A stretch of 64,000 nucleotides of DNA, from contig UQMB01000002.1 in the NCBI GenBank assembly GCA_900541925.1, positions 62,001 to 126,000 on the forward strand, read 5' to 3'. Source of the stretch: an uncultured Bacteroidales bacterium (GTDB lineage Bacteria; Bacteroidota; Bacteroidia; Bacteroidales; UBA932). Below, piece after piece: positions 25,201 to 33,190 of the stretch. The translations under genes and the position numbers were made by a program. Below the pieces are notes generated by a model. It was not told the origin of the DNA. It saw nothing but the letters and a program-made list of their open reading frames with translations, and ran no database searches. How positions within the stretch are numbered: position 1 is the first letter of the stretch; every line of letters begins with the position of its first letter.

Positions 25201-25455
25201 GCAGGGTATTGCCCTGACGGATACAGGATTCCAAGCCAGACGGAACTTGCTGTAATAAGATACTACACGAGCTTGGTGTCGTCCGGAACTTACCCAAGCC
25301 GAACCTTCTGGTCCTTTGGAGTGGAGGCTTTGGGTGGCAGCGGAAAAGACGGCGGCAACAAATACGGATTTTGTGCAGACGGTGGCAACATTTCACTCAG
25401 CGCAAACGCTACTTTCTCTAAAGCACGCTGCGTTCGTGACATACGTGTAGAATAG
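22210..25455 (+). CDS. Large fimbrial tip-like lipoprotein (DUF4906-type)
   Basis: A 1081-residue lipoprotein (Cys21, MMTSC). An N-terminal Mfa-like region (YLYLKFGSAPNVEVSTKATL, MNLYVFVFDKNG) leads to central domains. The C-terminal module begins near residue 790 with LRYICMSRNRDNNGNGVIDR DEVRW and ends with the CVRDIRV motif. I associate this C-terminal module with DUF4906 proteins, which are encoded at the end of Bacteroidetes pilus loci and probably form the tip adhesin. A second, fragmentary copy of this C-terminal module lies 150 bp downstream (25605-25917). It is the last gene of the locus; nothing downstream on this strand looks co-transcribed. Confidence 0.8.
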   Translation: MKKRYFSTIFAAIFLLMMTSCVREQFAPGGLTGGEGYLYLKFGSAPNVEVSTKATLKAESENRIMNLYVFVFDKNGHKIHNKWYSELDRTNSKGELDIIEEGWYRENSSQADQSSTGVIKIKSPSGSGFKIYVFANIDGDMVKISSEMLSHNINTEDDIKNFRVYINQETTSRNGYFPMSGSISGVTVSDGEGITIGGGGSGSLILRRMDAKIKFTFKAGTRPDENGQVIQSFEPKGWRVFNIPKTAFLMEGNEDACSVDPNTPTGDYAKYASLFFDSEWANFEEFPDQNTSSFSFYMMENRQTPKNSSFTSYQDRSRQKKTATGLNEVQAVEYTNLSGKTSTKSMRIFQNANDFSTYVLVSAKVTMKLTGTEAGQTLGGDVLYLIHLGDWDSTIHNGNSEHWNDDEYGNVANSQTRRNTSYNYTVTINSVNNIRIEVETSDGENIENQPGASGQITIAKEEIAICDAHYETKTMTFSAKNFFEGTTATADDLTWRVKTPFGEGSPAIGHDGEDIPAGLDYKWVHFRLNKKDASTKFYKDIRRRYTNRAFAESSTFRSAEENKESDGSNDPGLEGYHNDGVMDIIDMVKYIKTQVKRYASWLENGGNYADYKCDFDSENLNDAKICVTVFVDEYYYDKDPIFGGSSPTLWKRFVNKEERAMHILCNSNTSKDLESRATGSVITIQQKPIKSIYNTDESYTRLQNAWGLESTDEYADKVFTYNQDGSRNGSGKNTDDYNGLANSVFEWGLAPNGTTVSNITTIQDNVRWDKYLSFEVGNELPQLKDGYESLRYICMSRNRDNNGNGVIDRDEVRWYLASVRQLIGLYVGDGVLESSVRIYNRSTADRNSDNPARWRQHVISSTKYPSDSEPTVIWGEEGISTGNISGSFDWGGITNFTIRCVRNLGLANDAPINKTPDDYIQASQNADGSYTFECTHINESALRYYSSRELDYEDERATANSLYKKFETAPADQSWTSGAVSFKALNDEVSKYGSSVYAGYCPDGYRIPSQTELAVIRYYTSLVSSGTYPSRTFWSFGVEALGGSGKDGGNKYGFCADGGNISLSANATFSKARCVRDIRVE

Positions 25456-25460
25456 GGCTA

Positions 25461-25604
25461 TTACATCTCCACCGGCTTATACTTAGGCACGAGGAGCTTC
25501 ATTATCGTCCATGCTAAAATATATGCGACACCGCAGCAGCAGAACATAATGAAGTACCCGCCCTGCTTGCCTTCGAAGCCAAGGAACATGAAAGCGGCCA
25601 AGAA
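25461..25604 (-). pseudogene. C-terminal remnant of an MFS-type transporter
   Basis: The minus strand encodes about 47 residues ending in a stop at 25461: FLAAFMFLGFEGKQGG, then YFIMFCCCGVAYILAWTIMK and LLVPKYKP. This looks like the last transmembrane helix and tail of a major-facilitator transporter. No N-terminal part is present. Upstream on that strand it runs straight into the antisense of the tip-gene remnant, so the junction near 25600 joins two unrelated gene fragments. Confidence 0.55.
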
Positions 25605-25917
25605 GTCACTGAGATACTTCTGCATGGCCCGCAACCGCGACAACAACGGCGACGGCAAGATAGACCGCAGCGAGCTCCGCTGGTACACGGCATCCATCAA
25701 GCAGCTCGTCGGGCTCTATGTGGGCAACGGCAACGCCCTTGAGAAAAGTTTCTCCCGTACATACTGGTCCTTCGGAGTGGTGCCGGGCATCTATGGAGAG
25801 CATGGAAAGGATGGAGGCGACAAATACGGCTACGGCTATGATACCCCCAACATATACCTTGCGGCGACTCACACTACAGCGACGACCCGCTGCGTCCGCG
25901 ACATCCGCGTCAACTGA
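25605..25917 (+). pseudogene. Remnant of a second tip (DUF4906) gene 3' end
   Basis: The frame ending at 25917 encodes LRYFCMARNRDNNGDGKIDR, then ELRWYTASIKQLVGLYVGNG, then TYWSFGVVPG-YGEHGKDGGDKYGY and CVRDIRVN. It matches the C-terminus of the intact 1081-residue gene, but roughly 197 residues are missing at a junction near 25750 and everything upstream is gone. Codons are more GC-rich than in the intact gene, so it is not a recent duplicate. It is not expected to make a functional protein. Confidence 0.75.
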
Positions 25918-26141
25918 CCAGTCCCGGCAGTGACCTGTGCTTTCCGCCGCACCTGCTCTTGCTGCCACCGTCGCGCGCAGCCCCCGATGCTAAGACGAGC
26001 CTCGCGTACACCACAGGGCCATTTTCTGCACCGCACTGTCCGGCGAGGCCGTCCCGTACAACAGAAGGCCTGATTCTGTACGGCGCGGTGGGGCCTGCCG
26101 TCACAGGACCGCCTCTTGCCCATTGCTGAAGCCCGTTGCTG

Positions 26142-26264
26142 CCAGGTGTGAGCCTATTCCGGCATTTCCGCTGCTACCTGGACCTTCCAGCTGCTCTGCA
26201 TGGCTCTCTCAGGCATCCGCCTACGCCAGGTGTGAGCCTATTCCGCCGAATCGGCTCACACCTG
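26142..26264 (-). repeat. Modular 40/44/40 dispersed repeat, array 1
   Basis: On the minus strand: a variant module (26226-26264), a 44-bp spacer, then a 40-bp module (26142-26181) ending GGCTCACACCTGG. The variant module is a near-perfect palindrome: CAGGTGTGAGCC (26227-26238) pairs with GGCTCACACCTG (26253-26264), with a further ATTC/GAAT pair inside. Arrays 2 and 3 at 46701 and 47658 have the same module order and the same 44-bp spacer length. Confidence 0.75.
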
Positions 26265-26380
26265 CATCGCGTGACTCAGGCTCCTGGCCCGGCACTATGG
26301 CAGCGGGCGCCCTGGACAGGCGGCCTCCTGCGATGCTTTTGTGTTGAGCAGGAGGCTGCCCGCTCCCGAGGCGCCCATCT

Positions 26381-26419
26381 TAGTAAGCGGCAAAAAATAA
26401 GTTGCCGCAGATTTGGCAA
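26381..26419 (+). repeat. 39-bp palindromic dispersed repeat, copy B
   Basis: Identical over all 39 bp to 8631-8669. GCGGCAA and TTGCCGC form the stem. Here it lies about 80 bp upstream of the V-ATPase -7 box, so outside the predicted transcript, in contrast to copy A. Confidence 0.8.
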
Positions 26420-26496
26420 AGATTTTTGTGGATAGATTTCTTTTTGAAGAAGGAGTGTGCCGGTGCACATGACTGATAAAAAAGGAATATTTTGTG

Positions 26497-26504
26497 TATA
26501 TTTG
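26497..26504 (+). promoter_or_regulatory. -7 promoter box of V-ATPase operon
   Basis: TATATTTG, a full match to TANNTTTG, lies 50 bp before the first start codon of the operon. A further T-rich, TTTG-containing stretch lies just upstream. Confidence 0.65.
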
Positions 26505-26554
26505 CGTCTAACCGCTCCAGCGGCCAGACGCATTTGACTAATAACAAACTCTAT

Positions 26555-27169
26555 ATGTCCAACAAACTACAGGAACTTACCGACAAGCTCTACAACGAGG
26601 GACTGTCGAAAGGCAAGGAGGAGGGAGAACTCCTTCTTGCCAAGGCACATAAAGAAGCCGACGAAATAGTGGCCAAGGCCAGAGCCGAAGCCGCTTCCAT
26701 AATGGAGAAGGCGGAGAGCGACGCCGCCGGCCTGAAGGCCAAGGCCGAATCAGACATCAGGATGGCCGCGTCCCAGAGCCTCCAGACAGCCAAGAAGAGC
26801 ATCGAGGACCTCCTGCTCGGCTCCCTCGTCTCCGACAAGGTCAAAGAATCCCTCTCCGACCCGGAGTTCATCAAGAAGATAATCGTGGCCGTAGCCGACA
26901 AGTTCAACGCTGAGGAGAGCTGCGACCTCTCCCTCGTCCTCCCCGCCTCGCTCCAGTCGGAGCTTGAGCCGTGGGTCAAGGACGGCCTGCAGAAGCAGCT
27001 CGGCAAGGGCGTACAGGCGCAGTTCTCCAAAAGGATCGCCGGCGGCTTCACCATCGGCCCCAAGGAGGGCAGCTGGTATGTGAGCCTGAGCGACGAGACG
27101 TTCCGCGAGCTCATCGCCGAATACATCCGCCCGGTGACAAGGAAGATTCTCTTCGGGCAGGATGAATAA
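26555..27169 (+). CDS. ntpE: V-type ATP synthase subunit E (stalk)
   Basis: A 204-residue peripheral-stalk subunit. The first 90 residues are a charged Ala/Lys/Glu-rich coiled coil (LLLAKAHKEADEIVAKARAE and so on). The C-terminal domain (KRIAGGFTIGPKEGSWYVSLSDETFRELIAEYIRP) is the head-binding part typical of V/A-type E subunits. It tethers the catalytic head to the membrane part. The ATG at 26555 gives the usual N-terminus. Its stop overlaps the DUF2764 gene by 8 bp. It heads a seven-gene operon in the order E, DUF2764, A, B, D, I, K. Confidence 0.85.
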   Translation: MSNKLQELTDKLYNEGLSKGKEEGELLLAKAHKEADEIVAKARAEAASIMEKAESDAAGLKAKAESDIRMAASQSLQTAKKSIEDLLLGSLVSDKVKESLSDPEFIKKIIVAVADKFNAEESCDLSLVLPASLQSELEPWVKDGLQKQLGKGVQAQFSKRIAGGFTIGPKEGSWYVSLSDETFRELIAEYIRPVTRKILFGQDE

Positions 27170-27773
27170 CTACGAATACATCATAGCGGGACTCCCCCTC
27201 CTGCAGAGCGGCTCTCCCAAGGGCTGGCACATTGACTGCGCCGCCCTCATAGGGGACATACGCTCCAATCTCTCCGCGAGGGACAATGCCCTGCTGGACT
27301 TCTTCCTCTCCGGCTACGATCAGGACAGCCTCGGCGCGGCGTTCTACGAGACCGCCCTCTCCCACCGCAACCGCTTCATCCGCGAGTTCTTCACCTACGA
27401 CCTCATGGTCCGCAACACCAAGGTGGACTGGATCAACTCCACTGTCGGCCGCCCGGAAGGCACGGACGTCATCAAGATTGACAGCGGCCTGGAAGACGAG
27501 GAACTGATGCGCCAGGAAGTGCGCGCCGTACTCGACTGCGGAGACATCATCCGCAGGGAGAGGGGCCTCGACGACCTGATGTGGCGCAAGGCGGACGAGC
27601 TGACACTCTGGTCGCTCTTCGACATGAGCGTCATCCTGGCCTTCACGGCCAAGCTCAAGGTCGTGGAGAGATGGGAGAAGCTGGATCCGGAGACAGGGCA
27701 GGAGTATTTCCGCAAACTCGTCCAGGAGATCCGGGCGACATACGACAACAAAAAAAACACTGATATACAATGA
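27162..27773 (+). CDS. DUF2764 protein of V-ATPase operon (probable C-like subunit)
   Basis: A 203-residue soluble protein that starts MNNYEYIIAGLPLLQSGSP, the typical beginning of DUF2764. The family is found almost only in Bacteroidetes-type V-ATPase operons, between subunits E and A. No separate C subunit gene is present in this operon, so a role as a C-like connector between the rotor and membrane parts is the simplest guess. Residues about 130-200 are helical and acidic/basic mixed. It overlaps both neighbours (8 bp with E, 4 bp with A), so translation is coupled. Confidence 0.8.
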   Translation: MNNYEYIIAGLPLLQSGSPKGWHIDCAALIGDIRSNLSARDNALLDFFLSGYDQDSLGAAFYETALSHRNRFIREFFTYDLMVRNTKVDWINSTVGRPEGTDVIKIDSGLEDEELMRQEVRAVLDCGDIIRRERGLDDLMWRKADELTLWSLFDMSVILAFTAKLKVVERWEKLDPETGQEYFRKLVQEIRATYDNKKNTDIQ

Positions 27774-29509
27774 AGACAACAGGAAAGGTGACGGGCATCG
27801 TCTCAAACCTCGTGACGGTGGCCGTAGACGGGCCTGTGGCTGAGAACGAGCTCTGCCATATCGACCTGGACGGGACACAGCTCCTCGCCGAAGTCATCAA
27901 GGTCAACGGCGACAAGGCTTCCGTGCAGGTCTTCGAGAGCACCCGCGCCCTGAAGAACGGCGACAAGGTCGAGTTCCTCGGCAAGATGCTTGAGGCCACC
28001 CTCGGACCTGGACTTCTGTCCAGCGTCTACGACGGACTGCAGAACAACCTCGCCACCATGACAGACGTTTTCCTCAAGAGAGGAGAATACACGGATCCGC
28101 TGGACCGCGAGAAGCTCTGGGACTTCACCCCTGTCGCAAAGGCCGGTGACAAGGTCGCCGCCGCCGACTGGCTGGGAGAGGTCAAGGAAGGATGGCTGCC
28201 GCACAAGATAATGGTGCCGTTCAGCTTCAAGGGCGAGTACACCGTCAAGTCCGTCGCCCCGGCCGGGCAATACAATGTCGACACCGTGATCGCCACGCTC
28301 ACGGGCCCGGAAGGGGACGTGGATGTGACCATGACCCAGAAATGGCCTGTCAAGGTGGCCGTCAAGGCATACCGCGAGAAGCCGCGCCCGGAGAAGATAA
28401 TGGAGACCGGAGTGCGCGTGATCGACAGTTTCAACCCTATCGCCGAAGGCGGAACGGGCTTCATCCCGGGGCCTTTCGGCTGCGGCAAGACCGTGCTCCA
28501 GCACGCTATAGCCAAGCAGGGCGAGGCCGACGTGATAGTGATGGCGGCATGCGGAGAGCGCGCCAACGAGGTCGTGGAGATATTCACGGAGTTCCCTGAA
28601 CTCGTGGACCCTCACACCGGCCGCAAGCTCATGGAGCGCACCACCATCATCTGCAACACCTCCAACATGCCTGTGGCGGCCCGCGAGGCATCCGTCTACA
28701 CGGCCATGACCATCTGCGAATACTACCGCGCGATGGGCCTGCGCTGCCTGCTGCTCGCCGACTCGACTTCCCGCTGGGCCCAGGCCCTCAGGGAGATGTC
28801 CAACCGTATGGAGGAGCTCCCGGGCGCGGACGCGTTCCCTGTCGACCTCTCGGCCATCATATCCAACTTCTACGCCCGCGCCGGCATGGTGCGGCTCGGC
28901 AACGGCAAGACAGGCGCCATCACCTTCATCGGCACCGTCTCCCCTGCCGGAGGCAACCTCAAGGAGCCTGTGACCGAGTCCACCAAGAAGGCCGCGCGCT
29001 GCTTCTACGCCCTCGAGCAGAGCCGCGCCGACCAGAAGCGCTATCCGGCCGTCAACCCTATCGAATCCTACTCCAAGTATCTCGAATACCCTGAGATCAT
29101 CGCTTGGCTCGACGCCAAGATCGAGAAAGGCTGGGTGGACAAGATTCTAAAAGCCAAGAACATAGTCCGCCGCGGCAAGGAGATGGCCGACCAGATCAAC
29201 ATCCTCGGCGACGACGGAGTGCCTATGAGCTACCACGAGTCCTTCTGGAAGTCGGAGCTCATCGACTTCGCCTTCCTGCAGCAGGACGCGTTCGACGCCA
29301 TCGACGCGGTGTCCTCCATGGAAAGGCAGAAATTCATGCTGGACCTGATTCTCGACATCTGCGACAAGACTTTCGACTTCGACGATTTCGAATCCTGCCG
29401 CGGCTTCTTCAAGCAGATTATCAACATACTCAAGCAGATGAACTACTCGGAGTATCAGGGTGAAAAGTTCAAGGAATATCAGCGGCAGCTGAGCAAACTT
29501 CTCTCATAA
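27770..29509 (+). CDS. ntpA: V-type ATP synthase subunit A (catalytic)
   Basis: A 579-residue catalytic subunit. It has an N-terminal beta-barrel (GKVTGIVSNLVTVAV), the non-homologous bulge that distinguishes V/A-type from F-type (about residues 110-190), Walker A GPFGCGKTVLQ, the catalytic-Glu region MAACGERANEVVEIF, and Walker B CLLLADSTSRWAQALREMS. It hydrolyses ATP to drive ion pumping, or runs in reverse. It starts inside the stop of the DUF2764 gene (ATGA) and ends 1 bp before subunit B. Confidence 0.97.
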   Translation: MKTTGKVTGIVSNLVTVAVDGPVAENELCHIDLDGTQLLAEVIKVNGDKASVQVFESTRALKNGDKVEFLGKMLEATLGPGLLSSVYDGLQNNLATMTDVFLKRGEYTDPLDREKLWDFTPVAKAGDKVAAADWLGEVKEGWLPHKIMVPFSFKGEYTVKSVAPAGQYNVDTVIATLTGPEGDVDVTMTQKWPVKVAVKAYREKPRPEKIMETGVRVIDSFNPIAEGGTGFIPGPFGCGKTVLQHAIAKQGEADVIVMAACGERANEVVEIFTEFPELVDPHTGRKLMERTTIICNTSNMPVAAREASVYTAMTICEYYRAMGLRCLLLADSTSRWAQALREMSNRMEELPGADAFPVDLSAIISNFYARAGMVRLGNGKTGAITFIGTVSPAGGNLKEPVTESTKKAARCFYALEQSRADQKRYPAVNPIESYSKYLEYPEIIAWLDAKIEKGWVDKILKAKNIVRRGKEMADQINILGDDGVPMSYHESFWKSELIDFAFLQQDAFDAIDAVSSMERQKFMLDLILDICDKTFDFDDFESCRGFFKQIINILKQMNYSEYQGEKFKEYQRQLSKLLS

Positions 29510-29510
29510 C

Positions 29511-30830
29511 ATGGCAGTCAAAGCATATCAACGCACATACACGCGCCTCAGCGCGATCACCAAGGCCACAGTGTCACTCAAGGCCGACGGAGTCGGCAAC
29601 GACGAGCTGGCCACAGTGGACGGCAGGCTCGCCCAGATAGTCAAGACCAAGGGGGACACTGTCACACTGCAGGTATTCTCCGGCACGGAAGGCATCCCTA
29701 CGGACGCCGAGGTCTCGTTCCTCGGAGCGCCTCCGACCCTGAAAGTCAGCGAGCAGCTCTCGGGACGCTTCTTCAACGCCTACGGCAAGCCTCTCGACGG
29801 AGGCCCTGAAGTCGAGGGAGAAGTACGCGAGATCGGCGGTCCGTCCGTCAACCCGTACAGGCGCCGCCAGCCTTCGGAGCTCATCCCTACCGGAATCGCA
29901 GGCATCGACCTCAACAACACCCTCGTCTCCGGGCAGAAGATCCCGTTCTTCGCAGACCCTGACCAGCCGTACAACAAGGTGATGGCCGACGTGGCGATGA
30001 GGGCCGACGTGGACAAGATCATCCTCGGAGGAATGGGTCTGTCCAACGACGACTACCTCTTCTTCCGCCGCGAGTTCGAGTCAGCCGGCGCCCTGGACAG
30101 GATCGTCTCCTTCGTCAACACCACGGAGGACCCTCCTGTGGAGCGTCTGCTCATCCCTGACATGGCGCTCGCCGCGGCCGAGTACTTCGCCGTGGACAAG
30201 AACGAGAAGGTGCTCGTGCTCCTGACGGACATGACCCTCTACGCCGACGCCTTGTCCATCGTGTCCAACCGTATGGACCAGATCCCGTCCAAGGACTCCA
30301 TGCCTGGTTCGCTCTACTCCGACCTCGCCAAGATCTACGAGAAGGCCGTGCAGCTCCCGTCAGGCGGCTCCATCACCATCATCGCGGTGACCACCCTCAA
30401 CGACGGGGACATCACCCACGCGATCCCGGACAACACCGGCTATATCACTGAAGGCCAGCTCTTCCTGCGCGCCGACTCCGACTCGGGCAAGGTCATCGTG
30501 GACCCGTTCCGCTCGCTCAGCCGACTCAAGCAGCTCGTCCAAGGCAAGAAGACGCGTGAGGACCACTCTCAGGTGATGAACGCCGGAGTGCGCCTCTACG
30601 CCGACGCCCAGAACGCCAAGACCAAGCTTGAGAACGGTTTCGACCTCTCCGACTACGACCTCCGCTGCCTGGACTACGCCAAGGAGTACGCCACCCGCCT
30701 GCTCTCCATCGATGTCAACATCACCGTGGAGCAGATGCTCGACACCGCCTGGGAGATATTCGCCAAGTACTTCTCTCCGGCAGAGACAGGCATAAGGCAG
30801 TCATTGATAGACAAATACTGGAAGAGATAA
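29511..30830 (+). CDS. ntpB: V-type ATP synthase subunit B
   Basis: A 439-residue non-catalytic nucleotide-binding subunit, alternating with A in the head. The position of the P-loop is replaced by SGQKIPFFADPDQPYNK, as expected for a B subunit, so it lacks a working Walker A. It keeps the ADSDSGKVIVDPFRSLSRLK segment and the PSGGSITIIAVTTLNDGDITHAIPDNTGYITEGQLFL block conserved in B subunits. Length fits the family. Spacing to A is 1 bp and to D is 6 bp. Confidence 0.96.
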   Translation: MAVKAYQRTYTRLSAITKATVSLKADGVGNDELATVDGRLAQIVKTKGDTVTLQVFSGTEGIPTDAEVSFLGAPPTLKVSEQLSGRFFNAYGKPLDGGPEVEGEVREIGGPSVNPYRRRQPSELIPTGIAGIDLNNTLVSGQKIPFFADPDQPYNKVMADVAMRADVDKIILGGMGLSNDDYLFFRREFESAGALDRIVSFVNTTEDPPVERLLIPDMALAAAEYFAVDKNEKVLVLLTDMTLYADALSIVSNRMDQIPSKDSMPGSLYSDLAKIYEKAVQLPSGGSITIIAVTTLNDGDITHAIPDNTGYITEGQLFLRADSDSGKVIVDPFRSLSRLKQLVQGKKTREDHSQVMNAGVRLYADAQNAKTKLENGFDLSDYDLRCLDYAKEYATRLLSIDVNITVEQMLDTAWEIFAKYFSPAETGIRQSLIDKYWKR

Positions 30831-30836
30831 CATACT

Positions 30837-31442
30837 GTGGCCATTAAATTCCAATACAACAAGACTTCTCTGACGAATCTGGGCAAGCAGCTCAAGGTGC
30901 GCCAGAACGCCCTGCCGACCCTCAAGAACAAGGAGTCGGCGCTGCGTACTGCCGTACAGGCCGCCAAGAACGAGTCGCGCAGACTTGAGGCGGAGCTTGA
31001 GAAGGCGCTTGCAGGCTACAAGGACATCTCGGCCCTGTGGAACGAGTTCGAACCGGGACTGATACGCATCACGGACGTGGACCTGCGCACCGTCAAGGTC
31101 GCGGGAGTCAAGACCCCGCAGCTGGACAAGATCCACTACGAGATCCGCCCGTTCAACGCCTTCGTCAAGCCGGCCTGGTTCGCCGACGGCATCAGGATAC
31201 TCCAGGACCTGACACGAATAGGCATCGAGTCCGAAATCTTCGAGCAGAAGCGGCAGATTCTTGAATTCAACCGCAAGAAGACCACCCAGAAGGTCAACCT
31301 CTACGAGAAGGTGCAGATCCCGGGCTACCAGGAGGCCATACGCAAGATCAAGAGATATATGGAGGATGAGGAGAACCTCTCGAAGGCCGCATCCAAGATA
31401 GTCAAGACCCGTCACGAAGAAGAGGAGGAGGCAGAGCAATGA
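30837..31442 (+). CDS. ntpD: V-type ATP synthase subunit D (central stalk)
   Basis: A 201-residue, almost fully helical rotor subunit. It forms a long antiparallel coiled coil between residues about 5-60 and 130-190, with a small middle domain. The N-terminal KTSLTNLGKQLKVRQNALPTL LKNKESAL matches the D family. It turns inside the A/B head. It starts with GTG at 30837; no in-frame ATG fits. The acidic tail (HEEEEEAEQ) ends at a stop that overlaps the subunit I start. A separate F subunit is not seen in this operon. Confidence 0.93.
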   Translation: MAIKFQYNKTSLTNLGKQLKVRQNALPTLKNKESALRTAVQAAKNESRRLEAELEKALAGYKDISALWNEFEPGLIRITDVDLRTVKVAGVKTPQLDKIHYEIRPFNAFVKPAWFADGIRILQDLTRIGIESEIFEQKRQILEFNRKKTTQKVNLYEKVQIPGYQEAIRKIKRYMEDEENLSKAASKIVKTRHEEEEEAEQ

Positions 31443-33163
31443 TCACTTCAATGACCAAATACTCCTTCATTCTCCTCAAAGGAGAGAAGGACGGATTCCT
31501 GGACAGGCTCCAGGAATTGGGGGTAGTGGACATCAGCCGCTCGCAGAAGCCCGTGGACGATGTCTCCGGACGCATTGTCGCCGACATAGACGAGACCCGC
31601 GCCATGATAAAGTGCATCGCCGCCGGCTCTGACGCGCATCTCGTGGAACTTCAGGCAGACAGGCTCACGCTTGCCCGCAAACTCGACGAGGTAAGTGTCT
31701 GGGGCGACTACGACCGGGAGAAGCTCGCAGAGCTCGGAGCCAGGTTCTACCGCGTGCCGAAAAAGCAGTTCAATCCGCAATGGGAGCAGCAATACGCTCT
31801 CCAGACCGTCGCGGAGAAGGACGGCAGCGTCTGGTTCGTCATCGTCGGCGACAATGCCGGCTTCCCTTGCAAGGAGCTTCCTGCCCCGGAGAAGACCGAG
31901 GCGGAAGTCCGCTACGACCTTGAGAGGCTCGACGCCAAGATCTCAAGCTACAGCTCGGAACTGGAGAAGCGCCGCGCCGAGATCCCGTCGCTCGAAGGGA
32001 AGGTCCATAAGCTCTACGCCGACCTCAGCCTCTATCTGGCGGGGATAACCGGCAAGAGCGCCGCAGAGGACAGCCTGCTGGTCTTCGAGGGTTTCGCCCC
32101 TTCGGAAGACGACGACAGGCTCAAGGCGGTCTTCGACGACATGGACATCTACTGGGAGGCCGAGCCGGCCCGGACAGCCGACAATCCTCCTATCAAGCTC
32201 AAGAACAACTGGTTCGTACGCCAGTTCGAGCCGCTTACCGCGATGTACGGAATGCCTGTCTACGACGAGTTCGACCCGACGGTGTTCCTCAGCATATTCT
32301 TCTTGCTCTTCTTCTCCATCTGCATGGGCGACATGGGCTACGGCCTGCTGCTCATACTCATAGGCCTGGCCCTCAAGGGCAAGGACGGAGGACTCGGCAA
32401 GATGTGGAGCCTGATCGTCACTCTCGGCGCGGGCACCGTGGCCGTAGGATTCGTCATGGGAGGACTCTTCGGAGTCAGCCTTCCTGACCAGAGCTGGGTG
32501 CCGGAATGGATGAAGAAGTGCATGATCACCGGCGACATCCAGTTCGGCGGCAACGCCTACTCGAAGCAGATGGCTCTCTCTCTGGTCATCGGCGTCGTGC
32601 ACATCTGCCTCGCCATGATCACGAAAGCCGTCTGGGCCGTCAAACGCGCCGGATTCAAGGACAGTCTCGGGACCCTCGGATGGACCCTGCTCATCGTGGG
32701 CGGAGTCACGGGCATCACTTTCGGAGCCGCCGGCATACTGCCGCAGACGGCGATGAAGCTCCTGCTCATAGGCATAGCGGCCATCTCGGCTCTCGGCATC
32801 TTCGTATTCAACCGCTGGGGCCGCAACCCTCTCCTCAATATGGGCGTCGGGCTGTGGGACACCTACAGCATGGCTTCAGGCCTGATGAGCGACGTGCTCA
32901 GCTATGTCCGCCTGTACGCTCTCGGACTATCCGGAAGCATGCTCGGGCAGACTTTCAACCTGCTCGCCGACATGGTCAAGGGCACAGACCCGACCTGGCA
33001 GTGGGTACCGTTCGTGCTCATACTCATAATCGGCCACGCGCTCAACCTCGCCATGAGTTGTTTGGGAGCCTTCGTGCACCCGTTGAGACTCAACTTCGTG
33101 GAGTTCTTCAAGAACTCCGGCTACGAGGGCATGGGAGCGGCCTACAATCCACTTGAAAAGTAA
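31439..33163 (+). CDS. ntpI: V-type ATP synthase subunit I (membrane stator, a-like)
   Basis: A 574-residue ion-channel stator. The cytoplasmic N-terminal half (residues about 1-260) contains a coiled coil. Seven or eight transmembrane helices follow, from DPTVFLSIFFLLFFSICMGDMGYG onward. The functionally essential Arg lies in the MSDVLSYVRLYALGLSGSML helix. The SCLGAFVHPLRLNFVEFF helix that ends the family is present. It faces the proteolipid ring and passes the ion. It starts in the stop of subunit D and is followed 27 bp later by subunit K. Confidence 0.95.
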   Translation: MITSMTKYSFILLKGEKDGFLDRLQELGVVDISRSQKPVDDVSGRIVADIDETRAMIKCIAAGSDAHLVELQADRLTLARKLDEVSVWGDYDREKLAELGARFYRVPKKQFNPQWEQQYALQTVAEKDGSVWFVIVGDNAGFPCKELPAPEKTEAEVRYDLERLDAKISSYSSELEKRRAEIPSLEGKVHKLYADLSLYLAGITGKSAAEDSLLVFEGFAPSEDDDRLKAVFDDMDIYWEAEPARTADNPPIKLKNNWFVRQFEPLTAMYGMPVYDEFDPTVFLSIFFLLFFSICMGDMGYGLLLILIGLALKGKDGGLGKMWSLIVTLGAGTVAVGFVMGGLFGVSLPDQSWVPEWMKKCMITGDIQFGGNAYSKQMALSLVIGVVHICLAMITKAVWAVKRAGFKDSLGTLGWTLLIVGGVTGITFGAAGILPQTAMKLLLIGIAAISALGIFVFNRWGRNPLLNMGVGLWDTYSMASGLMSDVLSYVRLYALGLSGSMLGQTFNLLADMVKGTDPTWQWVPFVLILIIGHALNLAMSCLGAFVHPLRLNFVEFFKNSGYEGMGAAYNPLEK

Positions 33164-33190
33164 ATAAAACAAATTAAAACACAAACAATT

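Larger units (their letters stand above)
25918..26554 (+). other. Repeat-bearing intergenic region before V-ATPase operon
   Basis: 637 bp with no recognisable gene. It holds an 84-bp-period repeat array (26142-26264), the identical 39-bp repeat (26381-26419), and the V-ATPase promoter (26497-26504). The GC-rich part (25918-26380) resembles the decayed sequence at 46.6-47.9 kb. Confidence 0.6.

Noticed and set aside
26101..26347. Open frames with repeated RCEPIPAFPLLPG-type peptides here and at 46.6-47.8 kb
   Set aside because: They arise from the GC-rich 84-bp repeat, which is open in several frames on both strands. No start, promoter or family match supports coding.
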